From assembly GCA_013816225.1 (NCBI GenBank), contig JACDEQ010000001.1, forward strand, positions 1-18,834: 18,834 nucleotides of DNA, written 5' to 3'. The notes under the pieces were generated by a model, which saw only the letters and a list, made by a program, of their open reading frames with translations, ran no database searches and was not told the origin of the DNA. A program made the translations under genes and the position numbers. The DNA comes from Armatimonadota bacterium (GTDB taxonomy: Bacteria; Armatimonadota; Fimbriimonadia; Fimbriimonadales; ATM1). Positions 8,257 through 15,772 of the stretch are shown here, one piece after another (the stretch's first letter is position 1; each line of letters starts with the position of its first letter).

Positions 8257-8262
8257 AGTATA
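8257..8262 (-). promoter_or_regulatory. Candidate -10 box for the XRE-ImmA transcript
   Basis: TATACT on the minus strand, five of six bases of the sigma70 consensus. The hexamer 17 bases upstream (ACCTTT) is a poor -35 and overlaps the first palindromic operator candidate, as expected of a repressed, autoregulated promoter. Placement is by eye only. Confidence 0.35.
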
Positions 8263-8283
8263 GACGCACAGTCTTTCGAAAAG

Positions 8284-8316
8284 GTTGCCGGTGGCAACAA
8301 AGTTTGTAGAGACAAC
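8284..8316. promoter_or_regulatory. Tandem 15-bp palindromic operator candidates
   Basis: GTTGCC-GGT-GGCAAC (8284-8298) is a perfect inverted repeat with a three-base centre. Eighteen bases on, GTTTGT-AGA-GACAAC (8302-8316) keeps the GTT...CAAC ends and the 15-base size, though its arms match imperfectly. Two similar sites on nearly the same helix face, between an XRE gene and a divergent operon, fit cooperative dimer binding by the XRE protein. No binding data are implied. Confidence 0.5.
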
Positions 8317-8379
8317 ATTAAATAAAAAGAGCGTGCAAGGATGGAACCGCCAGACCCGATCGCTCGTCATATTACTCGG

Positions 8380-8406
8380 GGAGTGAGGATGTCTCACCTC
8401 CGGTAA
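8380..8406 (+). promoter_or_regulatory. Leader hairpin and five-codon upstream ORF before the ubiquitin-like gene
   Basis: GTGAG-GATGT-CTCAC (8383-8397) is a perfect short hairpin, extendable by GGA/TCC with one bulged base. A purine-rich GGGGAG lies five bases before ATG 8389, which opens the mini-frame MSHLR and stops at 8404-8406, six bases short of the ubiquitin-like ATG. The main gene itself has no clear Shine-Dalgarno sequence, so it may be translated by reinitiation after this mini-frame. The hairpin could then modulate access. This is inference from layout. Confidence 0.35.
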
Positions 8407-8411
8407 CGACA

Positions 8412-8693
8412 ATGAGCAATTGTACGATTGAAACGGCGGCCACGGAGCGGGCCAAAAAGACGCTCCACATCGTCATCGAGGTGAACCACCATCCGGTGAA
8501 GTTCGCCAAGCGCCGAGTCAGCGGGTTGGAAATCAAGGAGGCTGCTATCAGCCAGGGCGTGAACATCCAGCTCGACTTCTGCCTATTCCGTGTCCGTAAG
8601 AACGGCCACCAAGACCCGATCGCCGACGACAAGATGGTTTCCCTTCGAGAGGGCCTCAACCTAGCGGCGGTAACCCCCGACCACTGCTCGTGA
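8412..8693 (+). CDS. Ubiquitin-like beta-grasp protein (multiubiquitin-domain type)
   Basis: The 93-residue protein has the run of the prokaryotic multiubiquitin domain. A strand LHIVIEVNHHPVKF is followed by RRVSGLEIKEAAISQG (turn and helix, residues 35-50), a strand FCLFRVRKNG, and the end motif DPIADDKMVSLREGLNLAAV. There is a single domain rather than a tandem. The tail is TPDHCS, so there is no diglycine; conjugation would need trimming, or may not use a glycine carboxylate. Directly downstream come E2-like and JAB-E1 genes, the usual neighbours of this family, which supports the call. It would be the modifier of the pathway. The ATG is the first in frame; the stop overlaps the next GTG (GTGA). 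Confidence 0.75.
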   Translation: MSNCTIETAATERAKKTLHIVIEVNHHPVKFAKRRVSGLEIKEAAISQGVNIQLDFCLFRVRKNGHQDPIADDKMVSLREGLNLAAVTPDHCS

Positions 8694-9085
8694 GCGAACT
8701 CACCCCTGCGGTCAAGGCGGCCCTGGACGAACTCCGGGCCGCCTTTCCTGGCAATGGCGTCACCCATAACCCGGACAATGAGGGAGGGGCCTACGTCATG
8801 GTGGATGGACTGGACGTCGGTCAAGCCCTGACTCGGAACGAGTCGTGGGTGGCCTTCCGCCTGACCTATCAACATCCCGAAATCGACGTTTACCCCCATT
8901 ACATCCGACCAGACGTGGCCCGCACTGACGGAACAGCTCTTGGCGAAGGGTTCTCCGGCCCCATGTCTCCATGGGAAGGGCTCCAAGCCGTCCAGGTCTC
9001 GCGAAGGACCAATGAATGGAACAAGCAGCGCGATACCGCCTCGATCAAGCTCAAGAAGGTGCTCGAATGGCTCAGAACTCGTTGA
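8690..9085 (+). CDS. E2-like (UBC-fold) protein without cysteine
   Basis: The GTG start overlaps the previous stop by four bases. The 131-residue protein begins with a helix (PAVKAALDELRAAFPG). Strands follow (GGAYVMVDGLDVG and SWVAFRLTYQHPEIDVYPHY), then RPDVARTDG and a C-terminal block SRRTNEWNKQRDT that leads into a helix LKKVLEWLR. The order of the strands, the His-Pro-Tyr-Pro-type turn and the location between a ubiquitin-like gene and an E1-JAB gene match the prokaryotic E2-like families. The whole sequence contains no cysteine, so it cannot form the thioester of a canonical E2. It may be a structural partner, or conserved polar residues may serve instead. The fold assignment rests on pattern and context. 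Confidence 0.65.
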   Translation: MSELTPAVKAALDELRAAFPGNGVTHNPDNEGGAYVMVDGLDVGQALTRNESWVAFRLTYQHPEIDVYPHYIRPDVARTDGTALGEGFSGPMSPWEGLQAVQVSRRTNEWNKQRDTASIKLKKVLEWLRTR

Positions 9086-10509
9086 TCGTACGCATCTTGG
9101 AGGCCGACTACCGGCGCGTGTTGCAACACCTGTTTCCCGGCGACAACGACGAGCACGGAACCATTCTCATTTGTGGAGTTTGTCGGAGTGACCGTGGAAC
9201 GCGGCTCTTGGTTCGACGAGCCGTTATCGCCGCGGAAGCAGTTGATTTTGTAGAGTCGCGCCGAGGCTACCGCGAATTTTCAGCCAGGTTCGTTGCGAAG
9301 TGGGCAACGTATTGCGCCAGGCACGGGCTTGCGTACCTTGCCGTCCACAATCATGGCTCTGACGAGCGGGTCGATTTCTCACGGAATGACCTGGAGTCCC
9401 ACGCCCGTGCATATCCCAGTCTCCAAGGCCTGATCAAGGGAAAGCCGGTTGGGGCGCTCGTTTTCGGCAGGCGCTCAGCGGCCGGGAGAGTCCTTATCGA
9501 CGGCAAGTTTCAGGAAATGGCCAAGATGACCGTGGTAGGCAGTCGTGTTCTTGACCTCTACAGCCATCCTGCCAAGCGTCCCAAGGGGCTTGATGACGGC
9601 ATGTACGACCGCCAGTTCCGGCTATTTGGAAACGCCGGACAAGCGATCCTCCAGGGCCTGAAGGTTGGATTCATCGGCCTTGGCGGCGGCGGTTCTCTTC
9701 TGAACGAGTGGATTTCTCGTTTGGGAGTAGGTCAAACCGTCCCAGTTGACCCGGACATCATCAAGAAACACAACCGGCCGAGAATCGTCGGCTCGTTGAT
9801 AAGCGACGTTCGGACCAAGCGTCCTAAGGTTGAAGTTGCGAAGCGCGTTGCAAAGCAGGCGAACCCCGGTATTAACTGCGAACCCATTTTCGACGACGTT
9901 GTCTTCGAGGATGTCGCGGCAAGGCTCAGAGATTGCGACGCCATCTTTCTTGCCGGCGACACGTACGCCAGTCGGCAAGTTTTTAACCGTGTGGTTCACC
10001 AATATCTGATTCCCGGCTTCCATGTAGGAGCCCGCGTTGCGGTAGACGAGGAGACCGGTGCAGTCACGTCAGTACGATCGGAATACCGGGTCGTCATGCC
10101 CAACGCCAAGGGAGGGTGCTTGGACTGTTGTGGCCTGGTCCCTCAAGAAAAACTCAGGTTGGAAACCTTGTCCGACGACCAGAAGCGTGCTCAGGACTAT
10201 CTGGGGGTCGAAGCACTTGACGAATTGGCCGAACCCAGCGTCATCACCCTCAACGTGCTCTCGGGAGCTCAAGCGGTGAACGACTTCCTAATGATGTTCA
10301 CCGGTCTGTTTGACGGGTCAGTGAAGCTCTATTCCCAGCGTCACGAGTTGACGACCCGCCGACTCTACACCGTGGGGCACATCAGCCGGTCGAAATGTCC
10401 TGTCTGTAGCGGCACCGAGGTGAGCGCTCTCGCAATGGGTGACGAAGTGCGGCTCCCGTGCAAGATCCGCCCTATCCAGGAGCGTCCGTTGCGAGCACGC
10501 GCTCGGTAG
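9067..10509 (+). CDS. JAB deubiquitinase-like domain fused to an E1/ThiF-like adenylyltransferase
   Basis: The ATG at 9067 (AAGG ahead) gives 480 residues and overlaps the E2-like gene by 19 bases. Residues about 1-150 form a JAB/JAMM metalloprotease: Glu29 in DEHGTILICG, then HNH (94-96), Ser105 and Asp108, the zinc-site pattern. Residues about 165-470 form a ThiF/E1-type Rossmann domain with GLGGGG (204-209), a D228...N236R237 ATP/Mg site and K254. Cysteine pairs C351/C354 and C444/C447 probably bind structural zinc. The expected job is adenylation of the ubiquitin-like C-terminus by the E1 part and its trimming or removal from targets by the JAB part. I see no cysteine in the crossover loop (about 356-395); C355, beside the zinc pair, is the only nearby candidate. 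Confidence 0.88.
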   Translation: MAQNSLIVRILEADYRRVLQHLFPGDNDEHGTILICGVCRSDRGTRLLVRRAVIAAEAVDFVESRRGYREFSARFVAKWATYCARHGLAYLAVHNHGSDERVDFSRNDLESHARAYPSLQGLIKGKPVGALVFGRRSAAGRVLIDGKFQEMAKMTVVGSRVLDLYSHPAKRPKGLDDGMYDRQFRLFGNAGQAILQGLKVGFIGLGGGGSLLNEWISRLGVGQTVPVDPDIIKKHNRPRIVGSLISDVRTKRPKVEVAKRVAKQANPGINCEPIFDDVVFEDVAARLRDCDAIFLAGDTYASRQVFNRVVHQYLIPGFHVGARVAVDEETGAVTSVRSEYRVVMPNAKGGCLDCCGLVPQEKLRLETLSDDQKRAQDYLGVEALDELAEPSVITLNVLSGAQAVNDFLMMFTGLFDGSVKLYSQRHELTTRRLYTVGHISRSKCPVCSGTEVSALAMGDEVRLPCKIRPIQERPLRARAR

Positions 10510-10540
10510 AATGCATCACAATACTGCACGGTGCATCGAA

Positions 10541-10768
10541 ATGGCGAAGCGTAAATCCGACATCCCTCAAGTCAGGCTCTCCTTCACCATTAGCCAAGAG
10601 GATTCTGAGCGTCTGCAGGGAATCGCGGACAGGCTGGAGGTCTCTTTGGCTTGGGTGGTTCGGCGTGCAACGACGGAGTTTTTGGAGCGCCAAGGATCCG
10701 AGCCTGAAGGCGCTTTGCGTGGCGTGCTGTATTCAAAGTCGACCGGAGGCGGCTCTACTCAGCGTTAA
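10541..10768 (+). CDS. Small ribbon-helix-helix-like DNA-binding protein
   Basis: From the ATG at 10541 the product is 75 residues: a basic start (MAKRKSD), a beta strand PQVRLSFTIS and two helices SEERL-like (QEDSERLQGIADRLE) and LAWVVRRATTEFLERQ. This is the CopG/Arc ribbon-helix-helix order. An alternative ATG at 10511, two bases after the E1 stop, would add ten residues before the strand; neither start has a strong ribosome site. The stop overlaps the next ATG (TAATG). It probably regulates the downstream half of the operon, or acts as a DNA-binding adaptor for the ATPase encoded next. Confidence 0.7.
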   Translation: MAKRKSDIPQVRLSFTISQEDSERLQGIADRLEVSLAWVVRRATTEFLERQGSEPEGALRGVLYSKSTGGGSTQR

Positions 10769-13461
10769 TGAACGACCACGGGCAACTTACGACCTCGAAG
10801 CCGCTCCTCGAGGCGCTGTCCCAGCCAAATGGTGCCCGATTCTACAAGTGCGCCCTTCAGGTGAACCCATTTGCCTATCTGAAGCGGCACTCAAAGGCTA
10901 CCGAGTTTGCAGACGAGGGCGACTATAACGCGGCGATTGTTGACGCCTGCAAAGCCCAAGGAATACAGGTCATCGCTGTCACCGACCACTACCGCCTCTC
11001 TGACTCGCACAAGTTGCTCAAAGATGCGAGAGAGGCTGGAATCAAGGCACTTCCTGGATTCGAGGCCGTCGCGAAAGACGGTGTACACATCCTCTGCATT
11101 TTTGACGAGAACAAGGACCCCAGTTCTGTCGACCGAGCGATCGGACAGTGTGGAATTCACGACCTGAAGGACGACTCGCCCGTGGGTTCGCTCGACACCA
11201 TTGAGTTGCTGCGATGTATCAAGGAGGAATGGGGAGCTGTCGCGATAGCGGCTCATGTGTCGTCCGACGGAGGGCTTCTCAAACAGTTATCGGGCAAACC
11301 CCGTGCGAATGCTTGGACCTCAGAGTTTCTGCTCGCCTGCGCCTTGCCAGGACCGCTTTCCGATGCAGTGAGCAACCACATTCAGATCCTGGAGAATAAG
11401 GACTCGGCCCACAAGCGTGAACATCCACTCGCAATTATCAACGCGAAGGACGTTAACAGCCCTGACGACCTTGCCAAGTCAGGTGCGAGCAGCCTCATCA
11501 AAATGTCGCATGTCTCGGTGGAAGCGCTTCGACAGGCGTTTCTAGACCCAATCTCACGAATCCGGTTGAACAGCGACCCGGAGCCCGAGAACCACTCCCA
11601 ATTCTTGGCAATGGCCTGGCAGGGCGGGTTCCTTGACGGGACGAGGATTCACTTCAATGAAAGCTTGAACGTTCTTGTCGGCGGACGGGGAACTGGCAAG
11701 TCCACTATCATCGAGAGCCTGAGATATGTCTTGGGACTCGAAGCCCGGGGCGAGGAATCTATCAGGGCTCACGAGGGTGTTGTCAAGAAGGTTTTGAAGA
11801 GTGGCACAAAGATCTCGCTGCTTGTCCGCTCATATCATCCCTCGAAGAGGGAGTACACCATCGAGCGCACCATACCGAATCCTGCCGTCGTGAAGGACTC
11901 CGAGGGCGAGGTCCTCGATTTGACCCCTCAAGATGTTGTCTCTGGAGTAGAAATTTTCGGGCAGCACGAAATCTCAGAGCTGACCAAGAGCGAAGAAAAA
12001 CTCACCGTGCTGCTGGAAAGGTTTGTTGAGCGCGACTCATCGAGTCAGAGCCAAAGATCAAAACTGCGGCTCGAGTTGGAGAAGTCAAGGCGGCGAATCA
12101 CAGAATTCAGGAAGGACATAGCAGCCGTGGACGAGCGGCTCGGCGCCCTCCCCGGTCTCGAAGAGACCTTGAAGCGATACCAGGATGCAGGCCTAGAAGA
12201 GCGGCTGAAAGAGAAGAGCCTACTTGTCAGAGAAGAGAAGGTTTTGGAGTCCTTGAGGGGCCGAATCGAGCCCTTCGAGGAAGCGCGAGATAATCTCCTT
12301 GAGCTTGTCCCGATCGACGTGGCTTTTCTCTCCGAAAAAGCACTCCAGGACATGCCGAACTCCTTGCTACTGGAGGCTGGCCGCAAAGCGCTCGAAGAGT
12401 TCTCTAAAGGTGTTCAAGAAGCGGGAAAACGACTTGACGAAGCAATCCAGAGCGCGTCGACGGGAATCGCCGGCATCGAGTCGAAATGGGACGAGCTGAG
12501 ACAAAAGGTGGACGAAGACTATGAAAAGCTCTTGCGCGAGCTTCAGAAGTCCAATGTGGACGGCGAAGAATTTATCAAGCTTCGCCGCCGAATCGAAGAA
12601 TTGCGGCCCCTCAAGGAGAAGAAGACAGCCCTCCAAAAAGACCTTGCAGCTCACCACGCCAGCCGCAAAAAACTCTTGGATGAATGGATTGACCTGCAGA
12701 ACAGAGACTATCGACTTTTGGAGAAGGCTGCCAACAAGGTCTCCGAGAGTTTGCTCAATCGAGTCCGCGTCCAGGTCACGAATATGGGTAATCGACAACC
12801 CCTTGAGCGAGTTCTCCGAGTTATCGGCGGCAACATCGCCACGCTCCTAGAGCGTGTTAACTCCAAAAAGGACCTTTCCCTAATCGACCTCGCTCAGAAG
12901 TGTCGCGACGGCAAAGGCGCACTCGTTCAACATTACGGGTTCCCAATCGGCGCAGCTGAACGTCTCGCGGCTCACGACTCCGAACTCTTCATGCGCATCG
13001 AAGAAGTGGAGCTGCCCGCAACCACGCAAATCGAGCTGAACACCGGATCGGAAGGGGAGCCCCCTAACTGGCAGACGCTTCAAGCGCTTTCTACCGGCCA
13101 GAAAGCGACGGCGGTTCTGCTGCTCCTGCTTCTCGACTCAGAAGCTCCCCTCGTGGTGGACCAGCCCGAAGACGACCTCGACAACCGGTTTATCACGGAA
13201 GGAGTCGTGCCGACGATGCGAGGCGAAAAGCGCCGCCGCCAGTTCTTATTCTCGACCCACAACGCCAACATTCCTGTGCTTGGCGATGCAGAGCTCATTC
13301 TGGGCCTCACGACCAGCGCGGCCATTGACGACGTGCATGGTCGCATTCCTCCAGAGCACATGGGTTCCATCGACTCGAAGCCTGTCCAGGAACTCGTTGA
13401 AGAGATTCTTGAAGGTGGAAAGACTGCCTTTGAAATGAGGCGGCTCAAATACGGATTCTGA
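10768..13461 (+). CDS. PHP domain-SMC/Rad50-like ATPase (TrlF-like)
   Basis: The 897-residue protein has an N-terminal PHP-type domain (about 25-270) with VIAVTDHYRLSD (D73-H74), LPGFEA (E99), H107 and AIAAHVSSDGG. An ABC/SMC-type ATPase follows: Walker A GGRGTGKST (305-313), about 300 residues of charged coiled coil (about 410-720), signature LSTGQKA (774-780), Walker B LVVDQPEDDLDN (795-806) and switch His831 in STHNAN. The combination is that of the PHP-SMC proteins annotated as TrlF-like ATPases. The first PHP motif, normally HxH, reads QVN here, so metal binding at that corner is altered or lost. The likely role is a nucleic-acid-sensing ATPase with a phosphoesterase-derived head, a common plan in defence systems. 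It is translationally coupled to the RHH gene. Confidence 0.85.
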   Translation: MNDHGQLTTSKPLLEALSQPNGARFYKCALQVNPFAYLKRHSKATEFADEGDYNAAIVDACKAQGIQVIAVTDHYRLSDSHKLLKDAREAGIKALPGFEAVAKDGVHILCIFDENKDPSSVDRAIGQCGIHDLKDDSPVGSLDTIELLRCIKEEWGAVAIAAHVSSDGGLLKQLSGKPRANAWTSEFLLACALPGPLSDAVSNHIQILENKDSAHKREHPLAIINAKDVNSPDDLAKSGASSLIKMSHVSVEALRQAFLDPISRIRLNSDPEPENHSQFLAMAWQGGFLDGTRIHFNESLNVLVGGRGTGKSTIIESLRYVLGLEARGEESIRAHEGVVKKVLKSGTKISLLVRSYHPSKREYTIERTIPNPAVVKDSEGEVLDLTPQDVVSGVEIFGQHEISELTKSEEKLTVLLERFVERDSSSQSQRSKLRLELEKSRRRITEFRKDIAAVDERLGALPGLEETLKRYQDAGLEERLKEKSLLVREEKVLESLRGRIEPFEEARDNLLELVPIDVAFLSEKALQDMPNSLLLEAGRKALEEFSKGVQEAGKRLDEAIQSASTGIAGIESKWDELRQKVDEDYEKLLRELQKSNVDGEEFIKLRRRIEELRPLKEKKTALQKDLAAHHASRKKLLDEWIDLQNRDYRLLEKAANKVSESLLNRVRVQVTNMGNRQPLERVLRVIGGNIATLLERVNSKKDLSLIDLAQKCRDGKGALVQHYGFPIGAAERLAAHDSELFMRIEEVELPATTQIELNTGSEGEPPNWQTLQALSTGQKATAVLLLLLLDSEAPLVVDQPEDDLDNRFITEGVVPTMRGEKRRRQFLFSTHNANIPVLGDAELILGLTTSAAIDDVHGRIPPEHMGSIDSKPVQELVEEILEGGKTAFEMRRLKYGF

Positions 13462-13469
13462 GGACTCAC

Positions 13470-14672
13470 ATGACGAAGCTCGAACTGCGTGACACCATCC
13501 TGAACGGCGAGAGCTCAGGAATTGAGCTAAAACGCGACGACATTCAAACGCACGACCTCGCTAAGGAACTCGTGGCATTTCTTAACTTAGAGGGAGGCTC
13601 CGTCCTTCTTGGAGTTGAGGATGACCGGACTGTCTCGGGCATTACGCGTCCAGATTTGGAGGAGTGGGTGATGAACGTGTGCCGCGACATGATCAGGCCC
13701 CCCGTCATACCGTTTTACGAGGTGATCCGGGAGGTCGAACCCGGAGAGGACGTTGCTGTTGTTCGCGTGAATCCGGGGTTCAACGTTCATAGCCTTCGGC
13801 GAAGTGGACGCGACTTCTACTACATCCGAGTCGGTACGACGAGCAGGGAGGCGTCAACGGAGGAGCTTGCCCGGCTTTTTCAACAACGCGGCGAGTTCAG
13901 GGCTGAGTTAAGGCCCGTTAACGGTGCTGCGCTCCCTGATTTGGATCTTAGGCGCTTGACAGATTATTTCAGTCGCGTTCGCAACCAAGATGCGCCGGAA
14001 CTCGGGGATGATGAGGGATGGACCCAGCTCCTCATCAATACAGAAATTATGGTCGATGAAGGTGTGACCATGGCGGGCCTACTCCTCTTTGGGAAAAACC
14101 CGAACCGCTTTCTCCCTCAATCAGGTATCGACGCGATAGCCTTTCCTGGAGTCGAAAAAGACTACGCAGCTAGGGAACGTGCTGCCTTGCGTGGTCCCCT
14201 CACGCCACTCTGCAGCGAAGTTGGCGAGATTGTAGAAAACGGTCTCGTCGAGCAGGGGGTCGAATTCGTCCGCAGAAGCACTGGTGTGACCGCTGAGCTC
14301 GAAGGAGGAGCGCGACGAGTCGAGCGGCCCGACTATCCGGAGTCCGCTGTCCGCGAAGCAATCGTCAACGCTTTGATTCACCGCGACTACCTCCTCTCCG
14401 GGACTGACATCGAGGTCTCCATATACTCCGACCGACTGGAGGTCGTCAGTCCCGGGCGACTCCCCAACGGCATCACGCCAGAACGCATGAGAACAGGTAC
14501 GCGTGCCGCTCGAAATCAGCTCGTCAAAGACGTGATGAGGGACTTCCGGTATTTGGAGCATCTTGGCATGGGCGTCCGACTGAAAATAGTCAAGGGAATG
14601 CTCGATTTCAACGGCAAGGAACCCGGCCTCATCGAAGAGGGCGAGCGCTTCACGGTGACACTCTACAAATAG
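13470..14672 (+). CDS. AlbA_2 (Schlafen-like)/GHKL ATP-binding protein
   Basis: The 400-residue protein begins with an AlbA_2 domain: GESSGIELKRDD (residues 13-24, the family's E..ExK signature), then LVAFLNLEGGSVLLGVEDD and YYIRVGTTS. Its C-terminal part is a GHKL/HATPase_c_4 ATP-binding module: AIVNALIHRDY (about 296-306), SDRLEVVSPGRLP (about 320-332) and EHLGMGVR (about 362-369). Proteins of this pairing are often labelled RecG-related or transcriptional regulators. Related Schlafen-type domains act as RNases or nucleic-acid sensors in several immune contexts. A TGAGGA site precedes the ATG eight bases after the PHP-SMC stop, so it is probably the last gene of the operon. Whether the AlbA_2 core is catalytic cannot be told. 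Confidence 0.88.
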   Translation: MTKLELRDTILNGESSGIELKRDDIQTHDLAKELVAFLNLEGGSVLLGVEDDRTVSGITRPDLEEWVMNVCRDMIRPPVIPFYEVIREVEPGEDVAVVRVNPGFNVHSLRRSGRDFYYIRVGTTSREASTEELARLFQQRGEFRAELRPVNGAALPDLDLRRLTDYFSRVRNQDAPELGDDEGWTQLLINTEIMVDEGVTMAGLLLFGKNPNRFLPQSGIDAIAFPGVEKDYAARERAALRGPLTPLCSEVGEIVENGLVEQGVEFVRRSTGVTAELEGGARRVERPDYPESAVREAIVNALIHRDYLLSGTDIEVSIYSDRLEVVSPGRLPNGITPERMRTGTRAARNQLVKDVMRDFRYLEHLGMGVRLKIVKGMLDFNGKEPGLIEEGERFTVTLYK

Positions 14673-14747
14673 GCGATCAATCGATTTCTCTGTTCATGTA
14701 TGTGTGAGCTTTGCGCGCGGCGGTGCCCCTGCGCTAGATAACTCCAG

Positions 14748-14776
14748 TCGTGGGGCCAAAAGCCTTGGCCCCACGA
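14748..14776. terminator. Perfect 12-bp hairpin after the operon
   Basis: TCGTGGGGCCAA and TTGGCCCCACGA form a 12-bp G+C-rich stem around a five-base loop AAGCC, 75 bases after the AlbA_2 gene. There is no T tract on either strand, so it is not a textbook intrinsic terminator. It may stabilise the 3' end, aid factor-dependent termination or be a binding site. Confidence 0.45.
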
Positions 14777-15234
14777 ACAAAACCCTCAGAGAACTTCTTA
14801 TGAGAACTAACCTAGCTGCTCGGCAATAAACTGCCAGCCGCGCGATCCACGAGAAATGGGCTTGAGCTCGACCTCCAATTGTCGCACCATTAGCTAAGAA
14901 GATACTTTCCTTTACGGGAGGGGGGGTTATCTCTCGATCAGTTCGATCAGCTCCAGCAGTTCTTAGTTGCTTTGTATTCATGCCGGCGACCGGTACCAGT
15001 CTCGCGTCAAAGTGGTGGCGATACTCCTTGAGGGCCACTTCCTAAGCGTACGCCTTGCCTTTACCTGATCGAGCGAGCATCCCGTCGTTTCGATGGACTC
15101 GCTGTTCTGTTTACCTACTAGAGCCAGGGGTTCCTCCCCGCACTGCTCCAATCTACGGAGAACAATAGGGTTAGGCGTCTCAGTGTAGTCCTCTCAAGAA
15201 TCGGCTCGCTTGACTCTGTCTTGACTGTCCCGTT

Positions 15235-15453
15235 GGGCCGCCGACCGTCTCGTCAAAGCCTCACAATTTGCACTTACTGCCACTGCATTCAAGAGTGAGT
15301 CAGAGGGGGAAAAGCCAGCTCCGCCAAAAGAGGAGGTGACACGCATGCTCTTTTCCAATTTGCAGCTGAACACCAGCCAGTGGGGCCACCAGGCGGGTGT
15401 CGGGGGCGATCCGATGGGTAAGCAAATCGAATCACGAGCGGTCCGTTCCATTC
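15235..15453 (+). repeat. Duplicated leader, copy 1
   Basis: About 219 bases align with 16373-16589 at roughly 65-70% identity by eye. Shared landmarks in order are CCGACCGTCTC, ATTTGC, a GAGTGAG-like segment, GAGGTGAC..GCATG, TTTCCAA.TTG, AACAC.AGCCAGT, AGGCGGGTGTCGGG, ATCCGATG and CAAATCGAATC. It contains a strong Shine-Dalgarno sequence (GAGGAGGTGAC, 15330-15340) before ATG 15345, whose frame reads MLFSNLQLNTSQ and does not stop as in copy 2. The following ATG at 15414 starts a short match to MSEQIES and then diverges. This copy looks like the relic of the gene start preserved in copy 2. Confidence 0.6.
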
Positions 15454-15519
15454 GATCACTACAGCCGCTACTCGATCAGCCAAACCCAATAACTATAGAA
15501 GCCCACCAAGGAGGCAAAA

Positions 15520-15771
15520 GTGAAACATATTCTTGCGGAAATCGACTTCCGTGTTTACAACGACGGCTCGGTTTCAATTCTGACCCCGATAACAGACACC
15601 GCCCGCGAGTGGACCGAAGGGAACGTTTACTTCGAAAGCTGGCAAACAATAGGCGGCGGTATTTGCATCGACCATCGATTCCTCGTCGATTTGATCGAAG
15701 GAATCTTGAGCGAAGGATTCACTATCGTCGACCAGCACGACCGCAAACTCTCACTTCCGGAGGCCTCATAA
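15520..15771 (+). CDS. Uncharacterised 83-residue protein
   Basis: The GTG start has an excellent ribosome site AAGGAGG five bases upstream. The protein is a small alpha+beta unit: ILAEIDFRVYNDGSVSILTP, ARE-WTEGNVYFESW, then GGGICIDHRFLVDLIEGILS and FTIVDQHDRKL. No cysteine pair, signal or membrane segment is present, so it is probably cytoplasmic. It is not recognised. It is one base from the next gene and therefore in the same transcript. Confidence 0.65.
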   Translation: MKHILAEIDFRVYNDGSVSILTPITDTAREWTEGNVYFESWQTIGGGICIDHRFLVDLIEGILSEGFTIVDQHDRKLSLPEAS

Positions 15772-15772
15772 C

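Larger units (their letters stand above)
14673..15519. other. Gene-poor interval with hairpin and duplicated leader
   Basis: No convincing gene is seen for about 850 bases. It holds a 12-bp perfect hairpin (14748-14776) shortly after the operon, a run of seven G around 14920, two TTGACT hexamers near 15210-15225 without an obvious -10, and the first copy of the leader repeat (15235-15453). A minus-strand frame (14694-15038) spans the hairpin and has poor composition in its second half; I do not accept it. Confidence 0.5.

Noticed and set aside
14694..15038. Minus-strand frame of 114 codons (MALKEYRHHFDARLVPVAG...)
   Set aside because: The first 40 residues look protein-like, but the rest is Arg/Ala/Leu-rich. 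The frame spans the 12-bp hairpin and seven-G run, and no family is recognised; at most an old remnant.
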